From Phycisphaerae bacterium (GTDB lineage: Bacteria; Planctomycetota; Phycisphaerae; SM23-33): a stretch of 41,043 nt of DNA. The DNA is taken from NCBI GenBank assembly GCA_016931655.1, contig JAFGEJ010000058.1, forward strand, positions 1 through 41,043, read 5' to 3'. Below the pieces are notes generated by a model, which worked only from the letters and a program-made list of their open reading frames with translations, was not told the origin of the DNA and did not search any database. The translations under genes were made by a program, and so were the position numbers. Shown in pieces: positions 15,983 to 25,300 of this stretch (position 1 is the stretch's first letter; every line of letters starts with the position of its first letter).

Positions 15983-18279
15983 CACCAGTGTCCGAATCGT
16001 CGTGCGAGATAGGTTTCCATCGCCATCGCCGCGATCAGCGCGACGATGAAATAGATCCAGTACGGTTTTTCCATGCCGGCGTCGGCAAGTTCCGCTCCGC
16101 CGGTTTCGGCGCGGCTGACGTAGGCAAACGCGTCGCGTCCCCAGGCCGCCGCGAGCGTTTCCTTCCCAGCCGGTGCGAGCCGGCCTTCGCGGCCGTCCAC
16201 GTTACGCGCCAAAAGCAGGTGACGCTCCAGCCCGTCCGGGCGAAGCAGACGAAGTCGATACAACCCCGCTTCCTCGGCGTCGTTGGAAAAAAGTTCCAGC
16301 CGGCCGGTCGCGTCGCGTCGCGGCGGAAACGAAACGATTTCCGCCCCCACGCCCGGCGGCGTGAGTTTTGCCGTCGCGTCGCGCAGATCCTCGTCCAGCG
16401 GCAGGCGGATCGGCCGACCCGCGGTATGCGTGTACAAATTTTCCCGCGGCCGGGCCAGGCGATCAGTCAGGTCCGCCACGAATAACACGTACAGACCCTG
16501 CACGTCGGCGACGGCGTCCATGGCCCAGTCGTTCCAGGCCATCGACGCGGTGCTCGTGATCAGCACCACCCTGCCGCGGCCGAGCCGACGCGACACGACG
16601 GCGGGGGTGTGGTCGCGGTCGTCGTATCGGGCCTCCACGACCGCCGCCGAGGCGGAGGCGTCGGCGGGGGCCAGGCCCTGCTCGTCGCCCGGCGTGAAAG
16701 CGAAAAAGCGGATCAGTTTCGTCAGCGCGCCGCCCTCGCCGGCGAAAAAGCTCATCACACCGCCGGGTAACATGCTCGACGGATCCAGCCGCACGTATCG
16801 GTCGGATCGAGCGGCGTCGCCGGCGGGCGAGCGAATCGGCAGCGGCAGCAGGCCGGCGCCTTTGTGGTACAGGCGGTCGTTGTAAAAATTCGTATCCACC
16901 CGATCGCCGGTGCAAATCACCAGCCCGCCGCCGTCGCGGACGTATTGCTCCAGTGCGGCGATGGAGGCGTATCGCTCGAACGACGCCTCATCGCCGACTT
17001 GCTTTTTCTGCACGGGCTGAATGGGCGCGTCCGAGACGTTCAGGAGAAAAACCACGTCGTATTCGTCGAATTGCGTAACGGGCAGGTCGTTTCGGCCGAT
17101 CACGTCCACCGCGAATCCGTGCTCGCCGCGCCCCGTCGGGTCCAGGGCCGTCCGGAGAAAATAGGACTCCGCCTCCTCGGGCGCAAGGAGGTTGGGCTTG
17201 CCGTCCACAAGGAGCACCTTCGTAGCCGGCTGCACGTCGAAGGCGAGCGTCGCGCGGTTGTCGGCGGCCAGGGCGTCGGCGGGCAGCTCGGCTGTCACGG
17301 CGACGAATCCTTTCTCGCCCGGCGTGAAGGCAATCTCCCGCCGCCAGGTCTCGCCCGGACCAAGTGAGGAAATGATCTGCGGCGGTAAGGTGACCGTGTG
17401 TGACGCGTCGTCGTTCTGGAGCACGGCGCTGAGTTTCACGGCGGCGTTTTCCGCTCGCGTCAGGCCGTTATTGCGAATGCGCAGGGCGATTCGCGCCGGC
17501 TGGTGGGCGACGGCCCCTTTTCCGACCTGTTCGATTTTCTCCAGCGTCAGGTTCGTCCTGGCCGCCAGGCCGTAGTCCAGAATCGCCACGTGCGCTCCGG
17601 AGGCCTTCAGGTCGGCCAGGGTTTTTTGCAGCGCGTTGCGCTGTTCGGCGTCGTTAACGTCTTCCTGCCGGCAATCGCTCAGGAGGTACAGGCGTTTCTC
17701 GCCTTCGGCGCCGGCCAGGACGTCTCGCGCGGTTTGAACCGCCTCGGCCGGCGTGGTTCGCAGGTCGCTTGGTTCCAGCGCGTCCAGCCGGCCGAGCAAC
17801 GCGTCGCGGTCGGTGATCTCGCCCAGGCGGAAGAACGCCTTTTCTTCCGTCGGTTTTGACGTAAGCAGAATCGCGGCCCGGTCCTGGTTTCGCAGCTTCG
17901 CCAGCCGATGTTTCAGATCGGCCTTCGCGGCGGCAAAAAGCGTTTCGTCGCCGCGACGCTGGCCCATCGAGGCGCTGTCGTCCAGAACGAACACAAACGT
18001 CCGCGGGCCGTTCAGGCCCGGCAAAGCGCCCTCGCCGCCGCAGCCGACGAATCGCGCCAGGGCAACCCCCAACAGCAACATCACCAGACACCGCAACGCC
18101 AGCAGCAGCAGTTCCTCCAGTTGCAGGCGGCGGCGATTCTTCCGCAACGCCTCCAGCAGAAAGCGCATAGCCGCCCATTCGACGACGCGAAACCGGCGGC
18201 GATTCAAAATGTGGATGACGACCGGAATCGAAATCCCAGCCGCACCCAGCCAGAACAGAATAGGATGAATGAACGGCAT
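15982..18279 (-). CDS. BatA-type N-terminal domain plus vWA membrane protein
   Basis: The N-terminus (HPILFWLGAAGISIPVVIHI) is a typical BatA/aerotolerance membrane-helix domain, with a second helix at about 57-80. A vWA domain begins near residue 93 with an intact metal site, LDDSASMG. The domain between ~245 and 700 is probably extracytoplasmic, with a CARDB-like beta part (RIALRIRNNGLTRAENAAV) and a flavodoxin/amidotransferase-like part (YDVVFLLNVSDAP, GGGLVICTGDRVD). A last membrane helix (IYFIVALIAAMAMETYLARR) ends the 765-aa chain. The stop overlaps the next gene by one base. In Bacteroides-type Bat operons such proteins work with MoxR and DUF58 proteins; the actual function here is unknown. 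Confidence 0.87.
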   Translation of the reverse strand: MPFIHPILFWLGAAGISIPVVIHILNRRRFRVVEWAAMRFLLEALRKNRRRLQLEELLLLALRCLVMLLLGVALARFVGCGGEGALPGLNGPRTFVFVLDDSASMGQRRGDETLFAAAKADLKHRLAKLRNQDRAAILLTSKPTEEKAFFRLGEITDRDALLGRLDALEPSDLRTTPAEAVQTARDVLAGAEGEKRLYLLSDCRQEDVNDAEQRNALQKTLADLKASGAHVAILDYGLAARTNLTLEKIEQVGKGAVAHQPARIALRIRNNGLTRAENAAVKLSAVLQNDDASHTVTLPPQIISSLGPGETWRREIAFTPGEKGFVAVTAELPADALAADNRATLAFDVQPATKVLLVDGKPNLLAPEEAESYFLRTALDPTGRGEHGFAVDVIGRNDLPVTQFDEYDVVFLLNVSDAPIQPVQKKQVGDEASFERYASIAALEQYVRDGGGLVICTGDRVDTNFYNDRLYHKGAGLLPLPIRSPAGDAARSDRYVRLDPSSMLPGGVMSFFAGEGGALTKLIRFFAFTPGDEQGLAPADASASAAVVEARYDDRDHTPAVVSRRLGRGRVVLITSTASMAWNDWAMDAVADVQGLYVLFVADLTDRLARPRENLYTHTAGRPIRLPLDEDLRDATAKLTPPGVGAEIVSFPPRRDATGRLELFSNDAEEAGLYRLRLLRPDGLERHLLLARNVDGREGRLAPAGKETLAAAWGRDAFAYVSRAETGGAELADAGMEKPYWIYFIVALIAAMAMETYLARRFGHW

Positions 18280-18325
18280 ATTTTTTTGACCACAAAGGCA
18301 CAGTGTCGGCTGCGCCTACATTCTT

Positions 18326-18426
18326 ATTGCGGATTGCGAAATGCGGATTGCGGATTGAAACAGAACACATACAACGGGAACCGTGTTTTCTTCCAATCCG
18401 CAATCTGAAATCCGCATTCCGCAATT
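18326..18426. repeat. GCGGATTGCGGATTG inverted repeat
   Basis: ATTGCGGATTGCGAAATGCG at the left is inverted at the right as AATCCGCAATCTGAAATCCG...CCGCAATT. The ~101-bp element fills most of the 149-bp gap between the BatA-type and DUF58 genes and ends 3 bp from the DUF58 stop codon. Confidence 0.75.
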
Positions 18427-18428
18427 CT

Positions 18429-19391
18429 TCATCGTTTCGCGCTTGCTTTGCGGGCCGCGGCGGCGCGGGCGGCCAGGAACGCGCACAACGCAACGTCCAG
18501 ACTGTCCGACGTTGAAATCCGCTTGTAGTCGATCCGGCCGGCAATGCATTTTCGCTGCACTTCGTGACAGAATTCATGTACCTCTTTCAAATACGCCTCG
18601 CGCAGCGCCCGCGGCTGAACGTTTACCCGGCCGAGGCCCTCCAGGCCCAGAAACTGCGTGTTGCCCTGGAAGGGAAATTCCAACTCGTCCTCGTCGAGGA
18701 TGTGCAGCACGAGCACCTCGTGGCCGCGATGCCGGAAATGCTCCAGCGCCCGGATCACGCCTTCCGTCTCGGCAAACAGGTCGCTGATGAGACACACCAG
18801 TCCGCGGCGGGAAATTTTCTCCGCCATCGTGTGGGCGACGGATTCCAACGACGTTTTTCGCGTTGTTTCTGCGGCGCTCATCGCGTGGATCATGGCCCGA
18901 AGCTGCTGCGGCGAGGTGGAAGGCGGCAGGTGCGTGACCAGTTCCTCGTCGAAAATGCCCAGCCCCACGGCGTCCTGCTGTTGCTGGAGCAGAAACGCCA
19001 GCGACGCCGCCGCCGTCGCGGCGTATTCGTATTTGGACATCGATGGTGTTCTGATTCGGTTTTGGCTTGCCGTTCCGCCGTAGCGCATGGACTCGGACGC
19101 GTCGAGCAGGAACATGGCTTTTAGGTTTGTTTCCTCCTCGTATTGCTTGATGTAGAACCGGTCGGTGCGGGCCTGGACTTTCCAGTCGATGTGGCGGATG
19201 TCATCGCCCCAGACGTACTCGCGGTGCGAGGCGAATTCGACGCTGAAGCCGCGGAACGGGCTGCGATGCAGGCCGCTGACAAACCCCTCCACCACATGCC
19301 GCGCGCGGATGTCCAGGCGCGTAATCGCCGCCAGCACCTTCGGATCGAGATACTGCAACAGTTCGTTCGTGTTGTTACCGTTGGTTGGCAT
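18429..19391 (-). CDS. DUF58 domain protein
   Basis: DUF58 proteins are vWA-like and almost always partner a MoxR ATPase. The signature GDDIRHIDWKVQARTDRFYI is present. A degenerate metal-site motif (LLDASESMR) and the late segment GLVCLISDLF follow. I chose the ATG at 19391 (MPTNGNNTNE, 320 aa); the track start is a TTG three codons earlier. No membrane helix or signal peptide is visible, so it is probably cytoplasmic or peripheral. The gene is separated from moxR by ~640 bp filled with repeats and a GIY-YIG gene, whereas these two genes are usually adjacent, so an insertion has probably split them. Confidence 0.92.
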   Translation of the reverse strand: MPTNGNNTNELLQYLDPKVLAAITRLDIRARHVVEGFVSGLHRSPFRGFSVEFASHREYVWGDDIRHIDWKVQARTDRFYIKQYEEETNLKAMFLLDASESMRYGGTASQNRIRTPSMSKYEYAATAAASLAFLLQQQQDAVGLGIFDEELVTHLPPSTSPQQLRAMIHAMSAAETTRKTSLESVAHTMAEKISRRGLVCLISDLFAETEGVIRALEHFRHRGHEVLVLHILDEDELEFPFQGNTQFLGLEGLGRVNVQPRALREAYLKEVHEFCHEVQRKCIAGRIDYKRISTSDSLDVALCAFLAARAAAARKASAKR

Positions 19392-19423
19392 TATTTTCAA
19401 TTTTTCCCATAACTCTCTATACT

Positions 19424-19822
19424 GTCATCCTGAGCGAAGCGAGTCTTCGAGCGCAGTCGAAGGACCTTACTCCCAGGTTCGGGTCAGGTTGTCCCAGTTC
19501 GGGTTCATGCTTTCAATCAGTTGATTTTTCTTCTCCCTTCGCCAGCCTTTAAGTTGTTTTTCGCGTCGAATAGCGGATTCGACTTCCGAATAATGTTCAT
19601 AATACACGAGTTTGTTCACCTTGTATTTTCTCGTGAAGCCGGGAAACTCGCCGCTTTGATGCTCTGACACGCGGCGTTCCAGATTGTTTGTCATGCCGAT
19701 GTATAACACCCGATTGGTTCGGTTGGCCATCATGTACATGTAATAGTTGTGGTCTCTCATAACGCAAAACCCAAGATTAGGTCCTTCGACTGCGCTCGAA
19801 GACTCGCTCCGCTCAGGATGAC
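19424..19822. mobile_element. Putative mobile element: GIY-YIG gene between 43-bp inverted repeats
   Basis: The left arm (19424-19466, starting GTCATCCTGAGCGAAGCGAG) and right arm (19780-19822, ending CGCTCAGGATGAC) are inverted copies with 42 of 43 bases matching. The left arm ends at the base next to the stop codon of the enclosed gene, and the right arm lies 19 bp upstream of its start. The same end sequences bound three ORF-less inverted pairs in the window (6253, 7591 and 19829). The whole 399-bp unit therefore looks like one element. Calling it mobile is inference. I see no clear target duplication, partly because another copy abuts it. Confidence 0.6.
19467..19760 (-). CDS. Small GIY-YIG nuclease-family protein
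   Basis: This 97-aa protein is essentially one GIY-YIG domain of the small single-domain (UPF0213-like) type. The first motif appears as YYMYMM, and the second is intact in VLYIGMTNNLERRVSEHQ with the conserved arginine. The later AIRREKQLKGWRREKK holds the conserved glutamate, and NPNW closes the domain. All expected catalytic positions look present, so it should be an active metal-dependent endonuclease. The start ATG has no clear Shine-Dalgarno site; M8 and M10 are weaker alternatives. The stop codon abuts a 43-bp repeat whose inverted copy lies just upstream of the start. Its codon use is more AT-rich than its neighbours, consistent with separate ancestry. Confidence 0.88.
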   Translation of the reverse strand: MRDHNYYMYMMANRTNRVLYIGMTNNLERRVSEHQSGEFPGFTRKYKVNKLVYYEHYSEVESAIRREKQLKGWRREKKNQLIESMNPNWDNLTRTWE

Positions 19823-19828
19823 AAAATT

Positions 19829-19986
19829 GTCATCCCGAGCGGAAGCCTGAAAGGCTGAAGTCGAGGGATCTCACGTGTTCGATCATGTATTCATCATTCT
19901 TACGTTTCCTTATTTTCGTATCGATCTTCCTTCCTGCGCGTGGGTTCCTTCGACTTCGCTCGAAGACTCGCTCCGCTCAGGATGAC
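19829..19986. repeat. GTCATCC inverted-pair element, copy 3 (no ORF)
   Basis: The left arm GTCATCCCGAGCGGAAGCC ends GGGATCTCAC. The right arm (from 19943) runs TTCCTTCGACTTCGC to CGCTCAGGATGAC. The ~70 bp between the arms are AT-rich and I see no gene in them. The element lies six bases from the GIY-YIG element, so four repeat arms stand side by side between the DUF58 and moxR genes. Confidence 0.8.
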
Positions 19987-20034
19987 AAAAATATTGCGCC
20001 CAGGAAGACAATAAGTTGGTTATGTATATATGTA

Positions 20035-21096
20035 CTATTCCTCCACCGCGTTACTCGTAGCCGGGTTGGCGGCGATGGGGGATTCCTTGGCGGGGATGAG
20101 TTCCAGCAGCTTGTCGATAATCGTATCGGTGCTCAGGCCGTCCGCGTCGGCATTGAAGTTCGTCACGATGCGGTGGCGCAGCACGGGTTTGGCGACGGCC
20201 TGCACGTCTTCGGTGCTGACGTGGAATCGCCCGTGCAGCACGGCCCGGACCTTTCCGCCGAGGATGAGGTACTGGCAGGCCCGCGGCCCGGCGCCCCAGG
20301 AAATGTAATCCCGCACGATCTGGGGCGCCTGGCCCGCTTCTCCCGCCAACGGCCCGACGCGCGTCGCGCGCACCAGCTTCATCGCGTACTGGATCACGTG
20401 GTCGGCTACGGGCACGCGGCGGATGATCTGCTGGATTCGCAGGATATCCTCGCCGCTGAGTACGTGCGTCAGTTGCGGTTCCTCGCCGGCCGTCGTACGG
20501 CGGATCACGTCGAACTCGTCGTCCCAGCCGGGGTAGTTCACGAGAATTTTGTACATGAACCGGTCCTGCTGGGCTTCGGGCAGCGGGTACGTGCCCTCCT
20601 GCTCGATGGGGTTCTGCGTCGCCAGCACGAAGAACGGGTCGGCCATCGGCATACGTTCGCCGCCGACGGACACCTGCCGCTCCTGCATCGCCTCCAGCAG
20701 CGCCGCCTGCGTCTTGGGCGGCGTGCGGTTGATTTCGTCGGCCAGGATGATGTTGTGGAAGATCGGGCCCTGCAGGAATTTAAACTCCCGTTGCCCGGTC
20801 GCGCGGTCTTCCTGGATCACTTCCGTGCCGGTGATGTCCGAGGGCATCAGGTCGGGCGTGAACTGGATGCGGGCGAAGCGCAGGTCGAGACACTGGGCCA
20901 GCGAGCTGACCATGAGCGTTTTGGCCAGGCCGGGCACGCCCTCCAGAATCGCGTGGCCGCGGGCGAAAATGCACGTCAAGAGTTGTTCAAGCACGTCGGT
21001 CTGTCCGACAATCACGCGGGCCAGTTCCCGGCGGATCGTCTGATAGGCTTCGGTGAGTTTTCGAGCGGCCTGAATGTCGTCATGTTCTTCCGTCAT
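20035..21096 (-). CDS. MoxR-family AAA+ ATPase
   Basis: MoxR ATPases are chaperone-like and are thought to assemble or activate vWA-domain proteins. The Walker A motif is GVPGLAKT, Walker B is [10 protein letters not shown], and sensor 1 lies in [20 protein letters not shown]. The C-terminal lid ([20 protein letters not shown]) is typical of the family. At 353 aa the length is normal. The start ATG has a good ribosome site (AGGAGATACAAC). It stands upstream of the DUF58 and two vWA genes on the same strand, the usual partnership. The last ~15 residues form a variable tail. Confidence 0.95.
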   Translation of the reverse strand: MTEEHDDIQAARKLTEAYQTIRRELARVIVGQTDVLEQLLTCIFARGHAILEGVPGLAKTLMVSSLAQCLDLRFARIQFTPDLMPSDITGTEVIQEDRATGQREFKFLQGPIFHNIILADEINRTPPKTQAALLEAMQERQVSVGGERMPMADPFFVLATQNPIEQEGTYPLPEAQQDRFMYKILVNYPGWDDEFDVIRRTTAGEEPQLTHVLSGEDILRIQQIIRRVPVADHVIQYAMKLVRATRVGPLAGEAGQAPQIVRDYISWGAGPRACQYLILGGKVRAVLHGRFHVSTEDVQAVAKPVLRHRIVTNFNADADGLSTDTIIDKLLELIPAKESPIAANPATSNAVEE

Positions 21097-21111
21097 GTTG
21101 TATCTCCTATC

Positions 21112-21172
21112 AGCGTTCAGCTTTCAGCAGTCAGCTTTCAGCGGTCAGCTTTCAGCGGTCAGCCTTTCTTTC
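21112..21172. repeat. CAGCTTTCAGCAGTCAG word repeat
   Basis: TCAGCTTTCAGC and CAGCGGTCAGC units alternate for about 60 bp between moxR and the prenyltransferase-repeat gene. A pyrimidine-rich tract with CTTCCTGCTGCCTG follows. Related CTGACTGCTGATCGC units, on the other strand, lie just before rpe (31265-31298). Confidence 0.65.
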
Positions 21173-21225
21173 CTGCTGCCTTCTTTTCTTCTCTTCCTTC
21201 TGCCTGCTTCCTGCTGCCTGTTTTC

Positions 21226-22362
21226 TTACCGTTGCATTACCGGCAGGTAGCCGTAGGGCAGTTGCAGGATCATGCAGGCGATGGCGGTCCCGTAGATCGG
21301 GCCGATACCGTCGCCGTTCCAGTTGCCGTCGGGGGCCTGCATCCCCGCGAGGCGGTCGCGAATGCGGGGGTAATAGTCCCGCCAGTCTTTTCCGCCGCGC
21401 TGGTACATGCCCTGGGAATAGTACAGTTGCGTGTAGAAATAATGTCCCGCACCGCCGTCGACGCGAACGTTCTTTTTGCAGTATTCGATGAGCCGTTCGA
21501 CCATTTTCGCCTCGACGCCGGCCCCGCCCGTGCGCGTGTCATAGATACCGGCCGAATAGAAGCACGCCACCGCGGCTGCCGAGATGGCCGGCAGGCTATT
21601 GCCCCGGCTACGGGCGGAGTAACAGATGCCCCCGTCAGCCTGCTGGCAGGATTTCAGGTACAGCACGGCTCGCTGGATGGTGCTGCGGGGCACCTTGATT
21701 CCCACGTTGCGGCAGGCGCGCAGGGCCTGGAGTTGCGTAACGGTTACCGACCCTTCATCGCTTCGGCCGTCGGGCGTGTAAATCCATCCGCCGGCGTGTT
21801 TCTGGGCGGCTCCCAGGTCGGACTGCGCCCGGGCGGTTAAATTCACGGCCCCTTCCAGGACGGCCCGGATGCGCTGGGCGCGATCGGAGGTTTTGTCCCC
21901 CTCCATGCCGTAACATTCCGCGAGGAACAACATGCCGAAGCCATGCCCGTACATGCTTCGGGATTCCGATCCCTCCCCGGCGATGAGGATTTCCTTCCGG
22001 TTCCGCTGTTGTCCCGCCTCCGCGACGTTGAGCACGAAATTCAGCGCCCGCGAGACGCTTCGCTGGTACGGCCCGGATTCCGGCGTCGAGCCGTTGGCGA
22101 GGAACGCCAGCCCCGCCAGGGACGTCATGACCACCGGGTAAATGCCCCATCCGCCGCTGTTGAGCCAGCTTCCGTCCTGTCGCTGCGTGCGTTCCAGGTA
22201 GCGCAGGGCTTTGTCAATTCGGCTGGCGGTGTCGCGCGTGACCATCTCCGGCAGGATGCGCGAGGGCGTCGCCGCCGTAGTGGCCGCGGGCCAATGCACC
22301 GCCGGCCAAAATACCAGGGTTGCTATCAGCATCGCCGAGATGATCGTGTTTCGCGTGGTCAT
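21226..22362 (-). CDS. Secreted prenyltransferase/squalene-oxidase-repeat protein
   Basis: This 378-aa protein has an N-terminal signal peptide (ISAMLIATLVFWPAVHWPAA). It then has an alpha/alpha-toroid fold of the prenyltransferase and squalene-oxidase repeat type. QW-like motifs are visible: QRQDGSWLNSGGW, QQADGGICY and QAPDGNWNG. I do not see the DxDD motif of squalene-hopene cyclases, so a cyclase role is unlikely. Such secreted toroids are frequent in planctomycetes beside MoxR/vWA clusters and probably bind rather than cyclise. The gene starts 4 bp after the stop of the giant PQQ protein gene, so the two are likely co-transcribed. Confidence 0.8.
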   Translation of the reverse strand: MTTRNTIISAMLIATLVFWPAVHWPAATTAATPSRILPEMVTRDTASRIDKALRYLERTQRQDGSWLNSGGWGIYPVVMTSLAGLAFLANGSTPESGPYQRSVSRALNFVLNVAEAGQQRNRKEILIAGEGSESRSMYGHGFGMLFLAECYGMEGDKTSDRAQRIRAVLEGAVNLTARAQSDLGAAQKHAGGWIYTPDGRSDEGSVTVTQLQALRACRNVGIKVPRSTIQRAVLYLKSCQQADGGICYSARSRGNSLPAISAAAVACFYSAGIYDTRTGGAGVEAKMVERLIEYCKKNVRVDGGAGHYFYTQLYYSQGMYQRGGKDWRDYYPRIRDRLAGMQAPDGNWNGDGIGPIYGTAIACMILQLPYGYLPVMQR

Positions 22363-22366
22363 GTAA

Positions 22367-25300
22367 TTATTCGCCGTACACCGCGATTCCTTTGCCCGTT
22401 TCCATCGCCAGTCGCCCAGCCGTCATCGCCAAACGCCGCGAAAACGCCGCCGGTTTTTTCCCGGCGGCATCCGCCAGGGGCAGATGCTGCACGACCTTTC
22501 CCGTGGCCTTGTCCATCAGCACGCAGGTTCCGCCGGCATTGTCCTGACGGGACAAACTCACGGCGAGATAGTTTTCACCCTGCGTAAAGGAATACAACGA
22601 AGGAGCGTCGCCCACCGCCGCCGGCTCCTCCTGCCAAAGGAGCTTGCCCGTAACCGGATCGAAGGCCGCCACGACCAGCCGGCGGGTCGTCGAAGTGGAC
22701 GAACCGCCTTGCGCCGCCGCTTCGGCGGCAAAGACGTACACGCGATGTTCGTCGAACACCGCATTGGCCGGCTGGATTGTCGGCCCGCCGGAGGAGGAAT
22801 TCCAGCGGAGCGTCGTCGTTTTTTGCGTGGGCGCCCGGAACGGATGCAGCAGTACCGTTGCGTCCGGCCCCCGGACCGCCAGGAAGTACCGATTCCCGCC
22901 CAGCAGCTCGCCGGCACTTTCGGGGGAGGATATGGTTTGTTCCCGAACGGGCCGACTGGTACGCCGCACGTCGTAAACGGTAGCGGCGTCGCCGCCGACA
23001 ATCGCCAGCAGGCCGGCGCCCAGAGATTTCACGTCAACGGCGCCCGCGGGGCGCCTCGGCGCGAGTTTGGGAAGAATCGTGTGCGAAAGGAGCTTTTTCC
23101 CGTTTCTGGCGTCGAGAACAACGGCGGAAAGACCCGCGGCGCATTCGGGAACCACAACCACGTCGTCAACGACAACCGGCGTGAACGCGGAAACAACGTG
23201 ATCTTCGGACAAATCTGAACGACGTATCATCCTTCCGCCTTGGAGCACTACTCCGGGCGGACCGCCGATAATAATATTGGGTGGAGGGGATTCGGATTTC
23301 CGCGGCCTTGACTTTGACGCATATTCCCATCGCACCTTATTGGCGACGATGTCGAAGGCGACGACGGAATTGTCGCGTCCCCAGGCAATAACAAGCCCCT
23401 CGCCTACGGCGACGCCGCCGACATTCGGACAGCCGAGAGTCTCCCACTCCGTCTGCCGGAGCAGTTTGCACGTATCGACCCGAAAGACACTCAGGCCCTG
23501 CAGGTTCGCGACAGCCGCGATGGTTCCGTCCCGGCTGAGACCGGCACAAAGAGGTTGATTGGGCTGGCGGCGAATTTTTGTCAAAGCAACACCACGGACG
23601 GCTTCCTCGGCGTTGCTGGCGGACGTGTCCACCAGGAGCGTTTTGTCCCCAGCCTGCACGAACAGAAGCTGCCCCAGGCGAAGGGGAGTGCCCTCGGCGT
23701 CGAAAAGCAACGCCGCGCCGGGGGAAGAGAGCGTAAAAATCGGACGCAGCGGCGGACGAATATAACTCGGCGTTGTGTCCGTGGTTTGGGCCGATGGGGC
23801 GCCGCCGGGTTTGATTTTTCCTTCGTCCATGTTGCGCAATACCTTCTCCAGCGGTCCGCGAATGTCAGCGAAGGCGATGGGAGTATCGGCGGGAAGCTCA
23901 TCCAGATCGATGCGTGCGTGACGGGCCGGGACGAGTTGCCCGGCGGCGGTGTAGATTGCCGCCAGGGCCGCCAGTGCGGAAGGCCGATGCGAACTGTCCT
24001 GTCGGCAGGTTACCTCTCGCAGCAGTTCCTCGCAGTGGCGAAGGTGTTCATCGGCCCGGGCGGCGTCATTCGTCTTGCAGGCTCGATAGAAAAATATCTC
24101 CGCCGCGGCAAAACACGCCTCGTCCGCGTACTGACTTAACGGCCAGCGTTTTTGAATGGACAGATAGGCTTCGGGTGTGTTTTCCCGCCGCGCTTGTTGC
24201 AGCGCCCGGAGGGCTTGGGCGTCGAATTCGGCGTATACCTTCTGCCCGTGGACCTGGATCAGCCGATGGATGAACTGGTACGCCCACGCCCGGCCGGGCA
24301 GTGTGGGATCCTTCGACCCGAAGGTCCGTTGCGGGTCCACGTCCGCCCCGATGCGCACGTCCACAACCTCCTCTTCGGGAAACTGCTCGCCCAGCACGTG
24401 GGCCGTCGCCACGGCTTCGTTGAATCGCCCGACGTGCTCCAGGACCCTGGCGGTGCGGATTTGCATATGGGCCCGCTCCTGATTCGTTTGCGCCAGGTCC
24501 CGCGCCCGATCAAACCACGCCAGGCTTTTCGTCGCGTCTTTTTCGCGGTTCCCCAGGGCGATACAGGTCCGGTAACGTCGCTGGCGAAGCCGGGCGCAGC
24601 GGAAGCGTTTTTCCTCGCCGGCGGGCAGAGTATTCGCCAGGCTCTCCGCCGCGACGTAATCCTTCAAGGCGGTTTCATATCGGTCGCAGTGAAAGGAAAG
24701 ATCGCCGCGCTGGGTCAGCAGGTCGATGCACGTTTGGGACGGTGCGTTTTTCATGCGCTCGGTCAGGCCGGCGAAGGTCTGGTCGTAGTCGAAATAGGCG
24801 CACAGGCCCAGGGCGCTGGCGGCGATGAGCTTGCCGCCCATGCTCACCAGGTTGCCCAGCCATCCGTCGGCCTGCAGGGGCTCGGAGGCGACGGCGTAAT
24901 CGCTCAGCCGCACGCGCCACAGCTTGCCCTCCCCCGCCAGCAGCAGATGTTTTTGTGTGACGGCGGGGTCGCCGAAACATTCCATTGCCCCGTTCCGCCA
25001 GAGTTCCTTTCCGTCGCTCGCCCGCAGGATGCTCACCCCTTCTCCGGCGAGGCACACCCGGCCGCCGTCGAGGGCGGCCAGGTGGCGATTCCGCACGCGG
25101 CGCCACAGCAGCGTTCCGTCGTCGGCGCGAAAGGCCAACACTTCGTCATCGTCGGCGGGCATGGTAATCACCACGCCGTCGCTGACAATAACGGGACTGA
25201 CGCCTCCCGAATTCGTTCCGGCGGACGGTTGGATGGACGAGGACGTTATCACCGGTGTCGGAACCGAACCGGGATTTGCCGTCGCCTCGCCGTACTGGTA

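Noticed and set aside
13592-16012. 806-aa + strand ORF
   Set aside because: It is the antisense shadow of the second vWA gene; the composition is rich in R, H, G and V with no recognisable motif.
19885-21840. 651-aa + strand ORF
   Set aside because: It runs antisense through moxR, a word repeat and the prenyltransferase-repeat gene, so it cannot be one gene.
21226-22362. Squalene-hopene cyclase
   Set aside because: The protein has a signal peptide, only 378 residues and no visible DxDD motif. It shares only the toroid fold.
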